DNA of 64,000 nucleotides from Pseudomonas oryzicola (GTDB lineage Bacteria > Pseudomonadota > Gammaproteobacteria > Pseudomonadales > Pseudomonadaceae): the NCBI RefSeq assembly GCF_014269185.2, contig NZ_JABWRZ020000001.1, positions 459,001-523,000 on the forward strand, given 5' to 3'. The translations under genes and the position numbers were made by a program. Positions 8,915-18,607 of this stretch are shown here, piece after piece; position 1 is the stretch's first letter, and the number at the start of each line of letters is the position of its first letter. Under the pieces are notes generated by a model. It searched no databases and had not been told where the DNA came from. It was given only the letters and a program-made list of their open reading frames with translations.

Positions 8915-9970
8915 ATGAAATCTGTTCCGAAAGCTGTCGCTGTCGCCCTGTCCCTGCTGTTCAGTATCGAAACCTTTGCCACCGAGCTCAAGCACTGGCC
9001 GGCCGAGGCTGCCAAGCAACTCGACACCCTGATTGCCGCCAATGCCAACAAGGGTAACTACGCGGTGTTCGACATGGATAACACCAGCTACCGCTATGAC
9101 CTTGAAGAGGCCTTGCTGCCATTCATGGAAAACAAAGGCCTGCTGACCCGCGACAAGCTCGACCCCTCGTTGAAGCTGATGCCGTTCAAGGACACCGCCG
9201 ACCACAAGGAAAGCCTGTTCAGTTATTACTACCGGCTGTGTGAAGTCGACGACATGGTCTGTTACCCATGGGTAGCCCAGGTATTTTCGGGCTTCACGCT
9301 GCAGGAGCTGAAGGTGCAGGTGGATGAAATGATGGCCTCCGGCAAGCCGATCCCCAGCACCTACTACGAAGGCGACCAGGTCAAGACCATCGAGGTGCAG
9401 CCGCCCAAGGTCTTCAAGGGGCAGACGGAGCTGTACAACAAGCTTATGGAGAACGGTATCGAGGTCTATGTGATTTCCGCGGCGTCCGAGGAGCTGGTGC
9501 GCATGGTCGCGTCCGACCCCAAATATGGCTACAACGTGAAGCCACAGAACGTGATTGGTGTGAGCCTGCTGCTGAAGGACCGCGCCAGCGGCCAGCTGAC
9601 CACCGCTCGCAAGCAGATCTCTGCCGGGCACTACGATGCCAAGGCCAACGCCGGGCTGGAGCTGACCCCGTACCTGTGGACCCCGGCCACCTGGATGGCC
9701 GGCAAGCACGCGGCCATCCTGACCTATATCGATGAGTGGAAGAAGCCGGTACTGGTGGGCGGTGATACGCCAACCAGCGACGGCTACATGCAATTCCATG
9801 GCGTGGATGTGGACAAGGGCGGCATCCACCTGTGGATCAACCGCAAAGCCAAGTACATGGACCAACTGAACGGGATGATTGCCAAGAATGCCGCGGCACA
9901 GGCCAAGGAAGGCTTGCCGGTGACGGCGGACAAGAACTGGGTGATCGTGACGCCGGAGCAGATCCAGTAA
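8915..9970 (+). CDS. pchP: Phosphorylcholine phosphatase, periplasmic HAD family
   Basis: This 351-residue exported HAD phosphatase resembles P. aeruginosa PchP, which releases choline from phosphorylcholine. The signal peptide covers about residues 1-22, cleaving near FA-TELKHW. Motif I is D53-M-D55-N-T57, equal to D31-D33-T35 in mature numbering. Motif II is the serine of VISAASEE. Motif III reads GDTPTSD, whereas P. aeruginosa PchP has GDTPDSD as I recall it, so one acidic residue is replaced by Thr. An AGGAG ribosome site precedes ATG 8915. Its stop lies only 9 bases from that of the convergent azoreductase gene. Confidence 0.87.
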   Translation: MKSVPKAVAVALSLLFSIETFATELKHWPAEAAKQLDTLIAANANKGNYAVFDMDNTSYRYDLEEALLPFMENKGLLTRDKLDPSLKLMPFKDTADHKESLFSYYYRLCEVDDMVCYPWVAQVFSGFTLQELKVQVDEMMASGKPIPSTYYEGDQVKTIEVQPPKVFKGQTELYNKLMENGIEVYVISAASEELVRMVASDPKYGYNVKPQNVIGVSLLLKDRASGQLTTARKQISAGHYDAKANAGLELTPYLWTPATWMAGKHAAILTYIDEWKKPVLVGGDTPTSDGYMQFHGVDVDKGGIHLWINRKAKYMDQLNGMIAKNAAAQAKEGLPVTADKNWVIVTPEQIQ

Positions 9971-9979
9971 CGGGGCTTA

Positions 9980-10648
9980 TCAGCCGTTGCGGCCCACGAT
10001 GATGGTCCGGGCCGCTTCCTGGTCAATGTTCTGCGCCAGCAAGGTCGCTGCTTCGATGGCGGCTGCGCGGACGCTGGCCCCGACAGGGCCAAGCGTCTGC
10101 TCGACGACGACACTGTGCACCTGGTTTATCCCGACAAAGCGAAACCACGTATCGATGAAGGGCTTTTCCAGGCCAAAGCCTTGGTCGGGTGTTTGTGAGT
10201 CAGGGCCATAGCCTAGTCCGCGAGAGTAGATTGCAACAGCCCGACGTCCGCCCAGCATGCCGTTCAACCCGTGTTCATCGAAGGTGAACAAGACGCCTTT
10301 GTGCGAAATTGCGTCGATCAGATGCTTGAGCTTGTATGGGATGCCGAAATTCCATAGCGGTACGCTGAATACCAAGGTATGAGCCTGGTGGAACCGTTCG
10401 GCGAGTGCTTCGATCTGCGTCCATGCCGCGGCCTGAGCGGTAGACAGTGGGGCGTCGGTAAGCCTTGCATACTTTGCCGAGAGTAACGCGCCATCCACTT
10501 CGGGAAGTTCGTATTCCCAAGGGTCAAGGCGGTCAATTTCCACGGTTTTGCGTTCCGCTAATGCTGTGAGAAACACTTCGGCAATCTGTGTGGAAACGGA
10601 CCGCTCTGCGCGCGGTGATGCGCAAACATACAAGATACGTTCAACCAT
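9980..10648 (-). CDS. FMN-dependent NADH:quinone oxidoreductase / azoreductase
   Basis: This 222-residue flavodoxin-like protein is of the AzoR family, which uses FMN and NADH for two-electron reduction of quinones and azo compounds in the cytoplasm. Visible features are the N-terminal ILYVCASPRAERSVS phosphate-binding loop, VPLWNFGIPYKLKHLID, and the later IYSRGLGYG. ATG 10648 is preceded by AGGAGAAG at ideal spacing. It is divergent from a LysR-type gene that probably regulates it. Codon use is less GC-biased than in the neighbours, which hints at a different history. Its substrate is unknown. Confidence 0.85.
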   Translation of the reverse strand: MVERILYVCASPRAERSVSTQIAEVFLTALAERKTVEIDRLDPWEYELPEVDGALLSAKYARLTDAPLSTAQAAAWTQIEALAERFHQAHTLVFSVPLWNFGIPYKLKHLIDAISHKGVLFTFDEHGLNGMLGGRRAVAIYSRGLGYGPDSQTPDQGFGLEKPFIDTWFRFVGINQVHSVVVEQTLGPVGASVRAAAIEAATLLAQNIDQEAARTIIVGRNG

Positions 10649-10727
10649 CGGGCTTCTCCTTGGCAGTGTGGGTGACAATCCCCCGGCAGTACGACTGCAC
10701 AGGTGTCTGGCGCAAAGTCTGATTAAG

Positions 10728-10744
10728 TTCGATCGGTTATGGAA
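10728..10744. promoter_or_regulatory. Candidate LysR-binding site (T-N11-A type)
   Basis: TTC-N11-GAA (TTC 10728-10730, GAA 10742-10744) is an interrupted dyad in the 139-base divergent gap between the azoreductase and LysR genes. It fits the loose T-N11-A rule for LysR-type regulators. Such dyads are common by chance, so support is weak. Confidence 0.3.
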
Positions 10745-10787
10745 ATCACGTATGCTTCGCACATTGAGTGAGATAGGTGATTAATCC

Positions 10788-11642
10788 GTGTTCGATATTG
10801 TGCTTTTGCGCAGCTTTATTGCCGTTGCCGACTGTGGTGGTTTCACGCGTGCTGCGCAGAGGCTGCACCTGACGCAATCGGCAATCAGCGCTCACATCAG
10901 ACGGCTGGAAAGTGACGCCGGGCATAGACTGCTGGAGCGCACGACCCGTTCGGTCAGCCTGACGCCAGCCGGTACGCGCCTGGCAGGCTATGCCCGTACC
11001 ATCCTGGCGCTGCATGATGATGCTCGCGCGAGTCTTGGTGTCGGCCGTCGGGTGTCAGGCATGGTACTTGTCGGGTTGAGCGAGGAGATGGTGAAAGCGC
11101 CCATCATCGACTGTTTGCGTCGCTTCTCGGCGGCACATCCCGATGTGGAAATCTCCCTCAAAGTCGGCCTGACCGGCGAGCTGCTTGCACTTTTACAATC
11201 GGGTGGGCTCGATATCGTGTTGGGGAGCCGCTGTGGTGATGAAGAACGTGGCGAACTGCTGTGGTCCGAGCCGCTGATCTGGGCGAGAGGGCCGGTTGCG
11301 CTGACGATCGAAGATGCAGGCACCCCGATACCCTTGGCGGTGTTCTCCGATCAATGCCCCTATCGTGCTGCCGCTATCGCAGCCTTGGCACGTGCGGGGC
11401 GACAATGGCGGATCGTTTGTCAGAGCCCAAGTGCCGGGGGGCTGATAACTGCCGTCAATGGTGGTCTGGGTATTACGCCAGTCACCCGGTCAACTGCACT
11501 GGCTGCAGGTTTGCAGGAAGAGCCAACGCTGCCCCCTCTTCCGCAAGCGCAGTCCATTCTGACGTCGACGGCAAAGCCCAAGCGCCCGGTTGCCTTGCTG
11601 CTGGCGCAATTGCGTCAATGTGCTTCGAGAGCGGCGCTTTGA
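10788..11642 (+). CDS. LysR-family transcriptional regulator
   Basis: This 284-residue regulator starts with GTG 10788. The N-terminal winged helix-turn-helix (about residues 1-60) contains the typical FIAVADCGGFTRAAQRLHLTQSAISAHIRRLE. The remainder is a LysR substrate-binding domain with a GLGITPVTRS segment. Its position back to back with the azoreductase gene suggests it controls that gene and itself. No better start is available: an upstream ATG in this frame is absent, and a neighbouring ATG at 10752 reads into a stop at 10784. The inducer cannot be told from sequence. Confidence 0.9.
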   Translation: MFDIVLLRSFIAVADCGGFTRAAQRLHLTQSAISAHIRRLESDAGHRLLERTTRSVSLTPAGTRLAGYARTILALHDDARASLGVGRRVSGMVLVGLSEEMVKAPIIDCLRRFSAAHPDVEISLKVGLTGELLALLQSGGLDIVLGSRCGDEERGELLWSEPLIWARGPVALTIEDAGTPIPLAVFSDQCPYRAAAIAALARAGRQWRIVCQSPSAGGLITAVNGGLGITPVTRSTALAAGLQEEPTLPPLPQAQSILTSTAKPKRPVALLLAQLRQCASRAAL

Positions 11643-11662
11643 TTCGGCAGTTCCCGCTGGCC

Positions 11663-11693
11663 AAAAAAACCGGCGCACCAGGCGCCGGCTTTT
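11663..11693. terminator. Bidirectional intrinsic terminator (lysR / ilvD)
   Basis: The stem CCGGCGC/GCGCCGG (11670-11676 and 11682-11688) is flanked by A7 on the left and a short T4 run on the right. It lies between the stops of the convergent lysR-type gene and ilvD. The longer T-run is on the ilvD strand. Confidence 0.85.
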
Positions 11694-11709
11694 CAACTGC
11701 CAGGTAGCC

Positions 11710-13551
11710 TTACAGCCCTTCCAGCATTGCCTTGTTACGCACAGCACCCTTGTCGGCACTGGTCGCCAGCAGGGCATAGGCCTTCAGCGCGGTGGTCACC
11801 TTGCGTGGGCGCACTTCGGCAGGCTTCCAGCCCTTCTTGTCCTGCTCGACGCGGCGCTGGGCCAGCTCTTCGTCGCTGACTTGCAGGTTGATCGAACGGT
11901 TGGGGATGTCGATCAGTATCTTGTCGCCGTCGCGCACCAGGCCGATGGCACCGCCAGCAGCGGCTTCCGGCGAAGCGTGGCCGATCGACAGGCCCGAGGT
12001 ACCGCCCGAGAAGCGGCCGTCGGTGAGCAGGGCGCAGGCCTTGCCCAGGCCTTTGGACTTCAGGTACGAGGTCGGGTACAGCATCTCTTGCATGCCTGGG
12101 CCGCCTTTCGGCCCCTCGTAGCGGATGATCACGATGTCGCCGGCCTTCACTTCGTCGGCGAGGATGCCGCGTACGGCGCTGTCCTGGCTCTCGAAGATCT
12201 TCGCGGTGCCTTCGAACACCAGGATCGATTCGTCGACACCGGCGGTTTTTACCACGCAGCCATCCAGCGCGATGTTGCCGTACAGCACGGCCAGGCCGCC
12301 TTCCTGCGAGTAGGCATGCTCGACGCTGCGGATGCAGCCTTCGGCGCGGTCCAGGTCCAGGCTCGGCCAACGGGTCGACTGGCTGAACGCGGTCTGGGTC
12401 GGGATGCCGGCAGGGCCTGCCTTGAAGAAGGTGTGCACGGCTTCGTCATCGGTCTGGGTGATGTCCCACTTGGCGATGGCTTCTTCCATGCTGCGGCTGT
12501 GCACGGTCGGCAGGTCGGTGTGCAGCAGGCCGCCACGGGCCAGCGAGCCGAGGATGCTGAAGATGCCGCCGGCGCGGTGCACGTCTTCCATGTGGTACTT
12601 CTGGATGTTCGGCGCCACCTTGCACAGCTGCGGTACTTTGCGCGACAGGCGGTCGATGTCGCGCAGGTCGAACGCCACCTCGGCTTCCTGGGCTGCGGCC
12701 AGCAGGTGCAGGATGGTGTTGGTCGAGCCGCCCATGGCGATGTCGAGCATCATGGCGTTCTCGAACGCCTTGAAGTTGGCGATGTTGCGCGGCAGTACCG
12801 ACTCGTCGTTTTCGCCATAGTAACGCTTGCACAGCTCGACGATGGTGCGGCCGGCAGTGAGGAACAGCTGCTCGCGGTCGGCGTGGGTGGCCAGGGTCGA
12901 GCCGTTGCCCGGCAGGGCCAGGCCCAGGGCTTCGGTCAGGCAGTTCATCGAGTTGGCGGTGAACATGCCGGAGCAGGAGCCGCAGGTCGGGCAGGCGCTG
13001 CGCTCGTATTCGGCGACTTTTTCATCGGAGGCCGAACTGTCGGCGGCGATGACCATGGCGTCGACCAGGTCCAGGCCATGGCTGGCCAGCTTGGTCTTGC
13101 CAGCTTCCATCGGGCCGCCGGAAACGAAGATCACCGGGATGTTCAGGCGCAGTGCGGCCATCAGCATGCCGGGGGTGATCTTGTCGCAGTTGGAGATGCA
13201 CACGATGGCATCGGCACAGTGGGCATTGACCATGTATTCCACGGCATCGGCGATTATCTCGCGGCTTGGCAGCGAGTACAGCATGCCGTCGTGGCCCATG
13301 GCGATGCCGTCATCGACCGCAATGGTGTTGAACTCCTTGGCCACGCCACCGGCGCGTTCGATCTCGCGGGCGACCAGCTGGCCCAGGTCCTTCAGGTGCA
13401 CGTGGCCCGGGACGAACTGGGTGAACGAGTTGGCGATGGCGATGATCGGTTTCTTGAAGTCTTCGTCCTTCATCCCGGTGGCGCGCCACAGGGCACGGGC
13501 GCCGGCCATGTTGCGGCCTTGGGTGGAAGTCTTTGAACGGTAATCAGGCAT
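11710..13551 (-). CDS. ilvD: Dihydroxy-acid dehydratase
   Basis: This 613-residue IlvD/Edd-family enzyme dehydrates 2,3-dihydroxy acids to 2-oxo acids in isoleucine, valine and pantothenate synthesis. Length and motifs match the long bacterial form (E. coli 616). Fe-S and Mg ligand motifs are visible as [12 protein letters not shown] near residue 120 and [17 protein letters not shown] near residue 195. The C-terminus carries [19 protein letters not shown] 13551 has an AGGAG site 6 bases upstream. An antisense open frame of about 650 codons covers it and is rejected as a GC shadow. Confidence 0.97.
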   Translation of the reverse strand: MPDYRSKTSTQGRNMAGARALWRATGMKDEDFKKPIIAIANSFTQFVPGHVHLKDLGQLVAREIERAGGVAKEFNTIAVDDGIAMGHDGMLYSLPSREIIADAVEYMVNAHCADAIVCISNCDKITPGMLMAALRLNIPVIFVSGGPMEAGKTKLASHGLDLVDAMVIAADSSASDEKVAEYERSACPTCGSCSGMFTANSMNCLTEALGLALPGNGSTLATHADREQLFLTAGRTIVELCKRYYGENDESVLPRNIANFKAFENAMMLDIAMGGSTNTILHLLAAAQEAEVAFDLRDIDRLSRKVPQLCKVAPNIQKYHMEDVHRAGGIFSILGSLARGGLLHTDLPTVHSRSMEEAIAKWDITQTDDEAVHTFFKAGPAGIPTQTAFSQSTRWPSLDLDRAEGCIRSVEHAYSQEGGLAVLYGNIALDGCVVKTAGVDESILVFEGTAKIFESQDSAVRGILADEVKAGDIVIIRYEGPKGGPGMQEMLYPTSYLKSKGLGKACALLTDGRFSGGTSGLSIGHASPEAAAGGAIGLVRDGDKILIDIPNRSINLQVSDEELAQRRVEQDKKGWKPAEVRPRKVTTALKAYALLATSADKGAVRNKAMLEGL

Positions 13552-13804
13552 GAAACACTCCTGGCGGCTTAATCAGGTCACAAAAAGGGGAGTGAGCTTC
13601 TCTTGTCCTTTGTACCGCAGGCCGGTTGCCACTGGCACGGATGGGGCCGAAGACCGCGCGGGATCGCCGCGTGCTTGGGCAGAGCTCATAAACCCGCCGG
13701 GGATGACTGGCGATGAATAGGCCGATTCTACACCGCTGAGGCGATGAGGGAATGGAGATGTGGATAGTTGGCCGTTTCGCGATCAGCGAGGGGGATTGCC
13801 CTGC
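13552..13804. other. Upstream region of ilvD
   Basis: This is the first part of the only gene-free gap above 300 bases in the window (13552-13898); the rest is the repeat pair at 13805-13880. It should hold the ilvD promoter and leader. A TAGAAT -10-like hexamer occurs on the minus strand near 13725-13731, without a convincing -35. I see no leader-peptide attenuator and no ORF. Confidence 0.5.
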
Positions 13805-13880
13805 CCTGAGGGAGCGGCTTTACCCGCGAATGCGGTGGCAGGGCTGCTGCCGTCTTCGCGCGTGAATCCGCTCCCTCAGG
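13805..13880. repeat. Inverted pair of REP elements
   Basis: CCTGAGGGAGCGGCTTTACC (from 13805) continues to CGCGAA at 13830. It faces an imperfect reverse complement at 13855-13880 that ends GCTCCCTCAGG. Both halves resemble the P. putida REP core (GGAGCGG...CCCGCGAA). Together they make a long imperfect hairpin with a 24-base central loop, just past the rlmI stop (13899) on the minus strand and upstream of ilvD. Confidence 0.8.
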
Positions 13881-13898
13881 GGCGCGTTTGTGTTGTGG

Positions 13899-15095
13899 TC
13901 AGCTGTTGGGCAGCAACCGGCAGGTGATGCTCTTGATGTAGCGGGTTTCGGCGATAGCCGGGTGCACCGGGTGGTCCGGGCCCTGGCCGCCGCGTTCGAG
14001 CAACTGCAGGTTGCGGTCGAGGTGGCGGGCGCTGGTCAGCAGGATGTTGTGCAGGTCGTCCTCGGGCAGGTGCATCGAGCACGAGGCACTGACCAGGATG
14101 CCGTCCTTGGTCAGCATGCGCATGGCCTGTTCGTTCAGGCGACGATAGGCTGCTTCACCGTTTTTCAGGTCTTTCTTGCGCTTGATGAAGGCGGGTGGGT
14201 CGGCAATGATCACGTCAAAGCGCTCTTCGGCGGCCTTGAGCTCGCGCAGGGCCTCGAACACATCGCCTTCGATGCAGGTCAGTTTCTCGCTGATGCCGTT
14301 CAGCGCGGCGTTGCGCTCCACGCCATCCAGGGCGAAGCCCGAGGCATCGACGCAGAACACTTCGCTGGCGCCGAAGGCACCGGCCTGCACGCCCCAGCCA
14401 CCGATGTAGCTGAACAGATCGAGCACGCGCTTGCCTTTGACGTAAGGTGCCAGGCGCGCACGATTCATGCGATGGTCATAGAACCAGCCGGTCTTCTGCC
14501 CTTCACGCACCGGGGCTTCGAACCTGACGCCGTTCTCTTCCAGCGGTACCCAGTCCGGCACTTCGCCGTAGACGGTCTCGACATAACGCTGCAGGCCTTC
14601 GGCGTCACGCGCGGAGGAGTCGTTCTTGAACAGGATGCCGCTTGGCTTGAGCACCTGCACCAGGGCTGCAATCACGTCGTCCTTGTGGGCTTCCATGGTG
14701 GCCGAGGCCAATTGCACCACGAGGATGTCGAAGAAGCGGTCGACCACCAGGCCTGGCAGCAAGTCGGAGTCGCCGTAGACCAGGCGGTAGCACGGTTGCT
14801 CGAACAGGCGCTGGCGCAGCGACAGGGCCACGTTCAGGCGGTGTACCAGCAGCGACTTGTCCAGCGGCAGCTTGGCATCGCGCGACAGCAGGCGGGCACA
14901 GATCAGGTTGTTCGGGCTCAGTGCAACGATACCCAGCGGCTTGCCGTTGGCCGCCTCGAGAACGGCCTGCTGGCCGGCCTGGAAGCCTTGCAACGGGGTC
15001 GTGGTGACGTCGACTTCGTTGCTGTAGACCCACAGATGGCCGGCGCGCAGGCGGCGGTCGGCATTGGCTTTGAGGCGAAGGCTGGGCAGGGACAT
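13899..15095 (-). CDS. rlmI: 23S rRNA m5C1962 methyltransferase
   Basis: This 398-residue SAM-dependent methylase is close in length to E. coli RlmI (396). It has an N-terminal PUA domain (LRLKANADRRLRAGHLWVYSNEV, residues 6-28). A central Rossmann MTase fold follows, with VLDLFSYIGGWGVQAGAFGA as the SAM motif, then IADPPAF and SASCSMH as motifs IV and VI. The cysteine of SCSMH is the expected catalytic nucleophile. It modifies 50S ribosomal RNA. ATG 15095 is the family start. The related RlmL/K-type enzymes are much longer, so the RlmI call is firm. Confidence 0.9.
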   Translation of the reverse strand: MSLPSLRLKANADRRLRAGHLWVYSNEVDVTTTPLQGFQAGQQAVLEAANGKPLGIVALSPNNLICARLLSRDAKLPLDKSLLVHRLNVALSLRQRLFEQPCYRLVYGDSDLLPGLVVDRFFDILVVQLASATMEAHKDDVIAALVQVLKPSGILFKNDSSARDAEGLQRYVETVYGEVPDWVPLEENGVRFEAPVREGQKTGWFYDHRMNRARLAPYVKGKRVLDLFSYIGGWGVQAGAFGASEVFCVDASGFALDGVERNAALNGISEKLTCIEGDVFEALRELKAAEERFDVIIADPPAFIKRKKDLKNGEAAYRRLNEQAMRMLTKDGILVSASCSMHLPEDDLHNILLTSARHLDRNLQLLERGGQGPDHPVHPAIAETRYIKSITCRLLPNS

Positions 15096-15261
15096 GACGT
15101 CGCTCCGGGAAAAAGAGCGGGATTATAGCCTGTCTGCCTATCTGTCGGTGCCAAGCTCGACAAACTGCGGGCCTCATTGTCGGCAAGCCAGCTCCGACGC
15201 GGGCTGCAACGGCTCAGAGGCCTGTGCTTTGCCTGTGGGTGCTGGCGTGCCTTAGAGGCAA

Positions 15262-15801
15262 TCAGGCCGCGAGTGCCTTGATCAATTGCTGGCTGAACGC
15301 CGGAATGTCATCGGGCTTGCGGCTGCTGATCAGGTTGCCATCGACCACCACTTCTTCATCCACCCACTCTCCCCCGGCATTGCGGATGTCGTCCTGCAGG
15401 GTCATGTAGCTGGTCATCCGCTTGCCCTTGACCAGCCCGCTCGACACCAGCAACCAGCCGCCGTGGCAGATGACTGCCAGCGGCCTCCCGGCCGAGTCGT
15501 GACTTTTCACCAGTTTCTGCGCGGCGGGGATGAGCCGAATCGTGTCAGAATTTTGCACACCACCGGGCAGTACCAGGGCATCGTAGAGGTCCAGGTGGGC
15601 GCCTTCGAAGGTAGCATCCACGGCGAATTCATCCGCGGGCCGGTCATGGTTCCAACCCCGTACACTGCCTTCCTTGTCGCTGAGGATATCCACTACCGCG
15701 CCGCTCTGCTCAAGGGCTTCGCGGGGCCCGGTCAGTTCCACCTGCTCGAAGCCATCGGTGACCAGAAAGGCCACGCGCTTGCCATTCAGTTCCGCACTCA
15801 T
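15262..15801 (-). CDS. pfpI: PfpI/DJ-1 family protein (protease/deglycase type)
   Basis: This 179-residue class I glutamine amidotransferase-like protein is of the PfpI family (YhbO/YraA-like). The nucleophile elbow is AVIC112-H113-GG, with conserved Glu19 in DGFEQVE and the oxyanion-side PGG at 79-81. ATG 15801 is chosen over the open upstream part because AGGAG lies 8 bases before it and the family begins MSAELNGKRVAFLV. Relatives are reported as stress-related proteases or glyoxal deglycases; which activity applies here is not decidable. It is divergent from the HDOD gene. Confidence 0.87.
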   Translation of the reverse strand: MSAELNGKRVAFLVTDGFEQVELTGPREALEQSGAVVDILSDKEGSVRGWNHDRPADEFAVDATFEGAHLDLYDALVLPGGVQNSDTIRLIPAAQKLVKSHDSAGRPLAVICHGGWLLVSSGLVKGKRMTSYMTLQDDIRNAGGEWVDEEVVVDGNLISSRKPDDIPAFSQQLIKALAA

Positions 15802-15937
15802 GAGCCTTGCTCCTTTTGCGATGTATGTGAAAAGGAGGCCCGTGCCACTCACGTAAAGTTCCGGCGTTACGATTCAGTGGTTGGTCCCGTGCCGGTCTGG
15901 AGGGTTAGAATCGCCCGTCCCGAACGAGTATGCACGC

Positions 15938-16810
15938 ATGTCCCAAGAACTCAGCGCCGAACAGATCGAGCAAGCCTTGCAAGGCATCACCATCCCGCCG
16001 CAACCGCAGATCATGGTCGACCTGCAGTTCGAGCAGTACATGCCCGACCCGGACCTGGAAACCATCGCCAAGCTGATCTCCCAGGACCCGGGCCTCTCGG
16101 GTGCCTTGCTCAAGCTGGTCAACTCCCCGCATTTCGGCCTTTCCAACAAGATCGGTTCGATCCAGCGCGCGGTGAACCTGCTGGGCAGCCGTTCGATCAT
16201 CAACCTGATCAACGCCCAGTCGATCAAAGGCGAAATGAGCGACGAGACCATCGTCACCCTCAACCGCTTCTGGGATACCGCCCAGGATGTGGCGATGACC
16301 TGCCTGACCCTGGCCAAGCGTACCGGCATCCAGCCTGCGGACGAGGCCTACACCCTCGGCCTGTTCCATGACTGTGGCGTGCCGCTGATGCTCAAGCGCT
16401 TCCCGGATTACATGGAGGTGCTGGAGCAGGCCTATGCCACGGCCGATGAGGAAACCCGGATTGTCGACACGGAAAACCGTGCTTTCAACACCAACCATTC
16501 GGTGGTCGGCTATTTCACCGCCAAGTCCTGGCGGCTGCCCGAACACCTCAGCGCGACCATCGCCAACCACCACAATGCCCTGGCGGTGTTCCGCGACGAA
16601 AGCTCGCGCAACACCCAGAGCCAGCTGAAGAACCTGCTGGCGGTGCTGAAGATGGCCGAGCATATCTGCGCCTCCTACCGGGTGCTGGGCAACCAGTCGG
16701 TGGACCACGAGTGGCGTGCGGTCGGCCCGCTGGTGCTCGATTACATCGGCTTGTCGGAATACGATTTCGAAAACCTCAAGCAGAACATTCGCGAGTTGGG
16801 CGGGCACTGA
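15938..16810 (+). CDS. HDOD-domain signalling protein
   Basis: This 290-residue protein is almost wholly an HDOD domain (about residues 15-215). Visible blocks are PPQPQIMVDLQFEQYMPDPD, LISQDPGLSGALLKLVNSPHFGL, and GSIQRAVNLLGSRSIINLI. HDOD proteins act in cytoplasmic signalling and cyclic-di-GMP-linked networks but lack the HD metal site, so no hydrolase activity is predicted. ATG 15938 gives the family start MSQELSAEQIEQAL; its ribosome site is weak. mutM follows after only 3 bases, so the two genes are probably co-transcribed. Confidence 0.88.
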   Translation: MSQELSAEQIEQALQGITIPPQPQIMVDLQFEQYMPDPDLETIAKLISQDPGLSGALLKLVNSPHFGLSNKIGSIQRAVNLLGSRSIINLINAQSIKGEMSDETIVTLNRFWDTAQDVAMTCLTLAKRTGIQPADEAYTLGLFHDCGVPLMLKRFPDYMEVLEQAYATADEETRIVDTENRAFNTNHSVVGYFTAKSWRLPEHLSATIANHHNALAVFRDESSRNTQSQLKNLLAVLKMAEHICASYRVLGNQSVDHEWRAVGPLVLDYIGLSEYDFENLKQNIRELGGH

Positions 16811-16813
16811 CAC

Positions 16814-17626
16814 ATGCCGGAATTACCCGAAGTAGAAACTACCCGCCGCGGTATCGCGCCGCACCTGGTGGGCCAGCGCGTCAGCCGGGTGGTGGTGCGT
16901 GACCGGCGCCTGCGCTGGCCGATACCCGAAGACCTGGATGTACGCCTGTCGGGGCAGCGCATCGTCAGTGTCGAGCGGCGCGCCAAATACCTGCTGATCA
17001 ACGCCGAGGTCGGTACCCTGATCAGCCATCTGGGCATGTCGGGCAACCTGCGCCTGGTCGAACTGGGCTTGCCGGCAGCCAAGCACGAGCACGTCGACAT
17101 CGAACTGGAATCTGGGCTGATGCTGCGCTACACCGATCCGCGCCGCTTTGGCGCGATGCTGTGGAGCCAGGACCCGCTCAACCACGAACTGCTGCTGCGC
17201 CTGGGCCCGGAGCCGTTGACCGACCTGTTCGACGGCGAGCGGTTGTTCCAGTTGTCCCGCGGGCGTTCGATGGCGGTCAAGCCGTTCATCATGGATAACG
17301 CCGTGGTGGTGGGGGTGGGCAACATCTACGCCACCGAGGCCCTGTTTGCTGCCGGTATCGACCCACGCCGCGCAGCAGGCGGGATTTCACGGGCGCGCTA
17401 CCTGAAACTGAGCATCGAGATCAAGCGGGTGCTGGCGGCGGCGATCGAGCAGGGCGGTACCACCCTGCGCGACTTCATCGGCGGTGATGGTCAGCCGGGG
17501 TACTTCCAGCAGGAATTGTTCGTGTACGGGCGGGGCGGGCAGCCGTGCAAGGTGTGCGGCACGCTATTGCGCGAGGTCAAGCTGGGGCAGCGGGCCAGCG
17601 TGTATTGCCCGCATTGCCAGCGCTGA
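16814..17626 (+). CDS. mutM: Formamidopyrimidine-DNA glycosylase
   Basis: This 270-residue Fpg removes 8-oxoguanine and formamidopyrimidines from DNA. The catalytic N-terminus MPELPEVE gives Pro2 and Glu3 after Met removal numbering. Lys58 in RRAKYLL corresponds to Lys57 of the mature E. coli enzyme. The C-terminal zinc finger shows CKVC...CPHC. The helix-two-turn-helix region reads [14 protein letters not shown]. Length equals the E. coli protein (269). It is 3 bases downstream of the HDOD gene and convergent with the ferredoxin gene. Confidence 0.97.
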   Translation: MPELPEVETTRRGIAPHLVGQRVSRVVVRDRRLRWPIPEDLDVRLSGQRIVSVERRAKYLLINAEVGTLISHLGMSGNLRLVELGLPAAKHEHVDIELESGLMLRYTDPRRFGAMLWSQDPLNHELLLRLGPEPLTDLFDGERLFQLSRGRSMAVKPFIMDNAVVVGVGNIYATEALFAAGIDPRRAAGGISRARYLKLSIEIKRVLAAAIEQGGTTLRDFIGGDGQPGYFQQELFVYGRGGQPCKVCGTLLREVKLGQRASVYCPHCQR

Positions 17627-17657
17627 AGCGTTTCGCTGTACCTGTAGGCCTGAGGGT

Positions 17658-17927
<270 letters not shown>

Positions 17928-17955
17928 TCAGCGCCCGGGCATGTTCAACGCAGTG

Positions 17956-17969
17956 GGCACAATTGTGCC
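17956..17969. promoter_or_regulatory. Perfect palindrome upstream of fdx (candidate operator)
   Basis: GGCACAATTGTGCC is a 14-base perfect palindrome in the gap between coaD and fdx. On the minus strand it lies 47-60 bases before the fdx start, a normal place for an operator. The binding protein is unknown. Confidence 0.4.
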
Positions 17970-17973
17970 GCAT

Positions 17974-18000
17974 TCGCGCCCGCAGTGCACGCGGGCGCGA
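17974..18000 (-). terminator. Strong GC hairpin after coaD
   Basis: The arms TCGCGCCCGC and GCGGGCGCGA pair perfectly (10 bases) around a 7-base loop, 16 bases past the coaD stop. No T-run follows on the minus strand, so it may be an attenuating or mRNA-protecting hairpin rather than a full intrinsic terminator. Confidence 0.5.
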
Positions 18001-18016
18001 CAATCAGCTGTCTGGC

Positions 18017-18601
<585 letters not shown>

Positions 18602-18607
18602 TCATTG

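Noticed and set aside
11590..13536. 648-codon frame opposite ilvD
   Set aside because: Third-position GC shadow of ilvD; ilvD has full motifs and a ribosome site.
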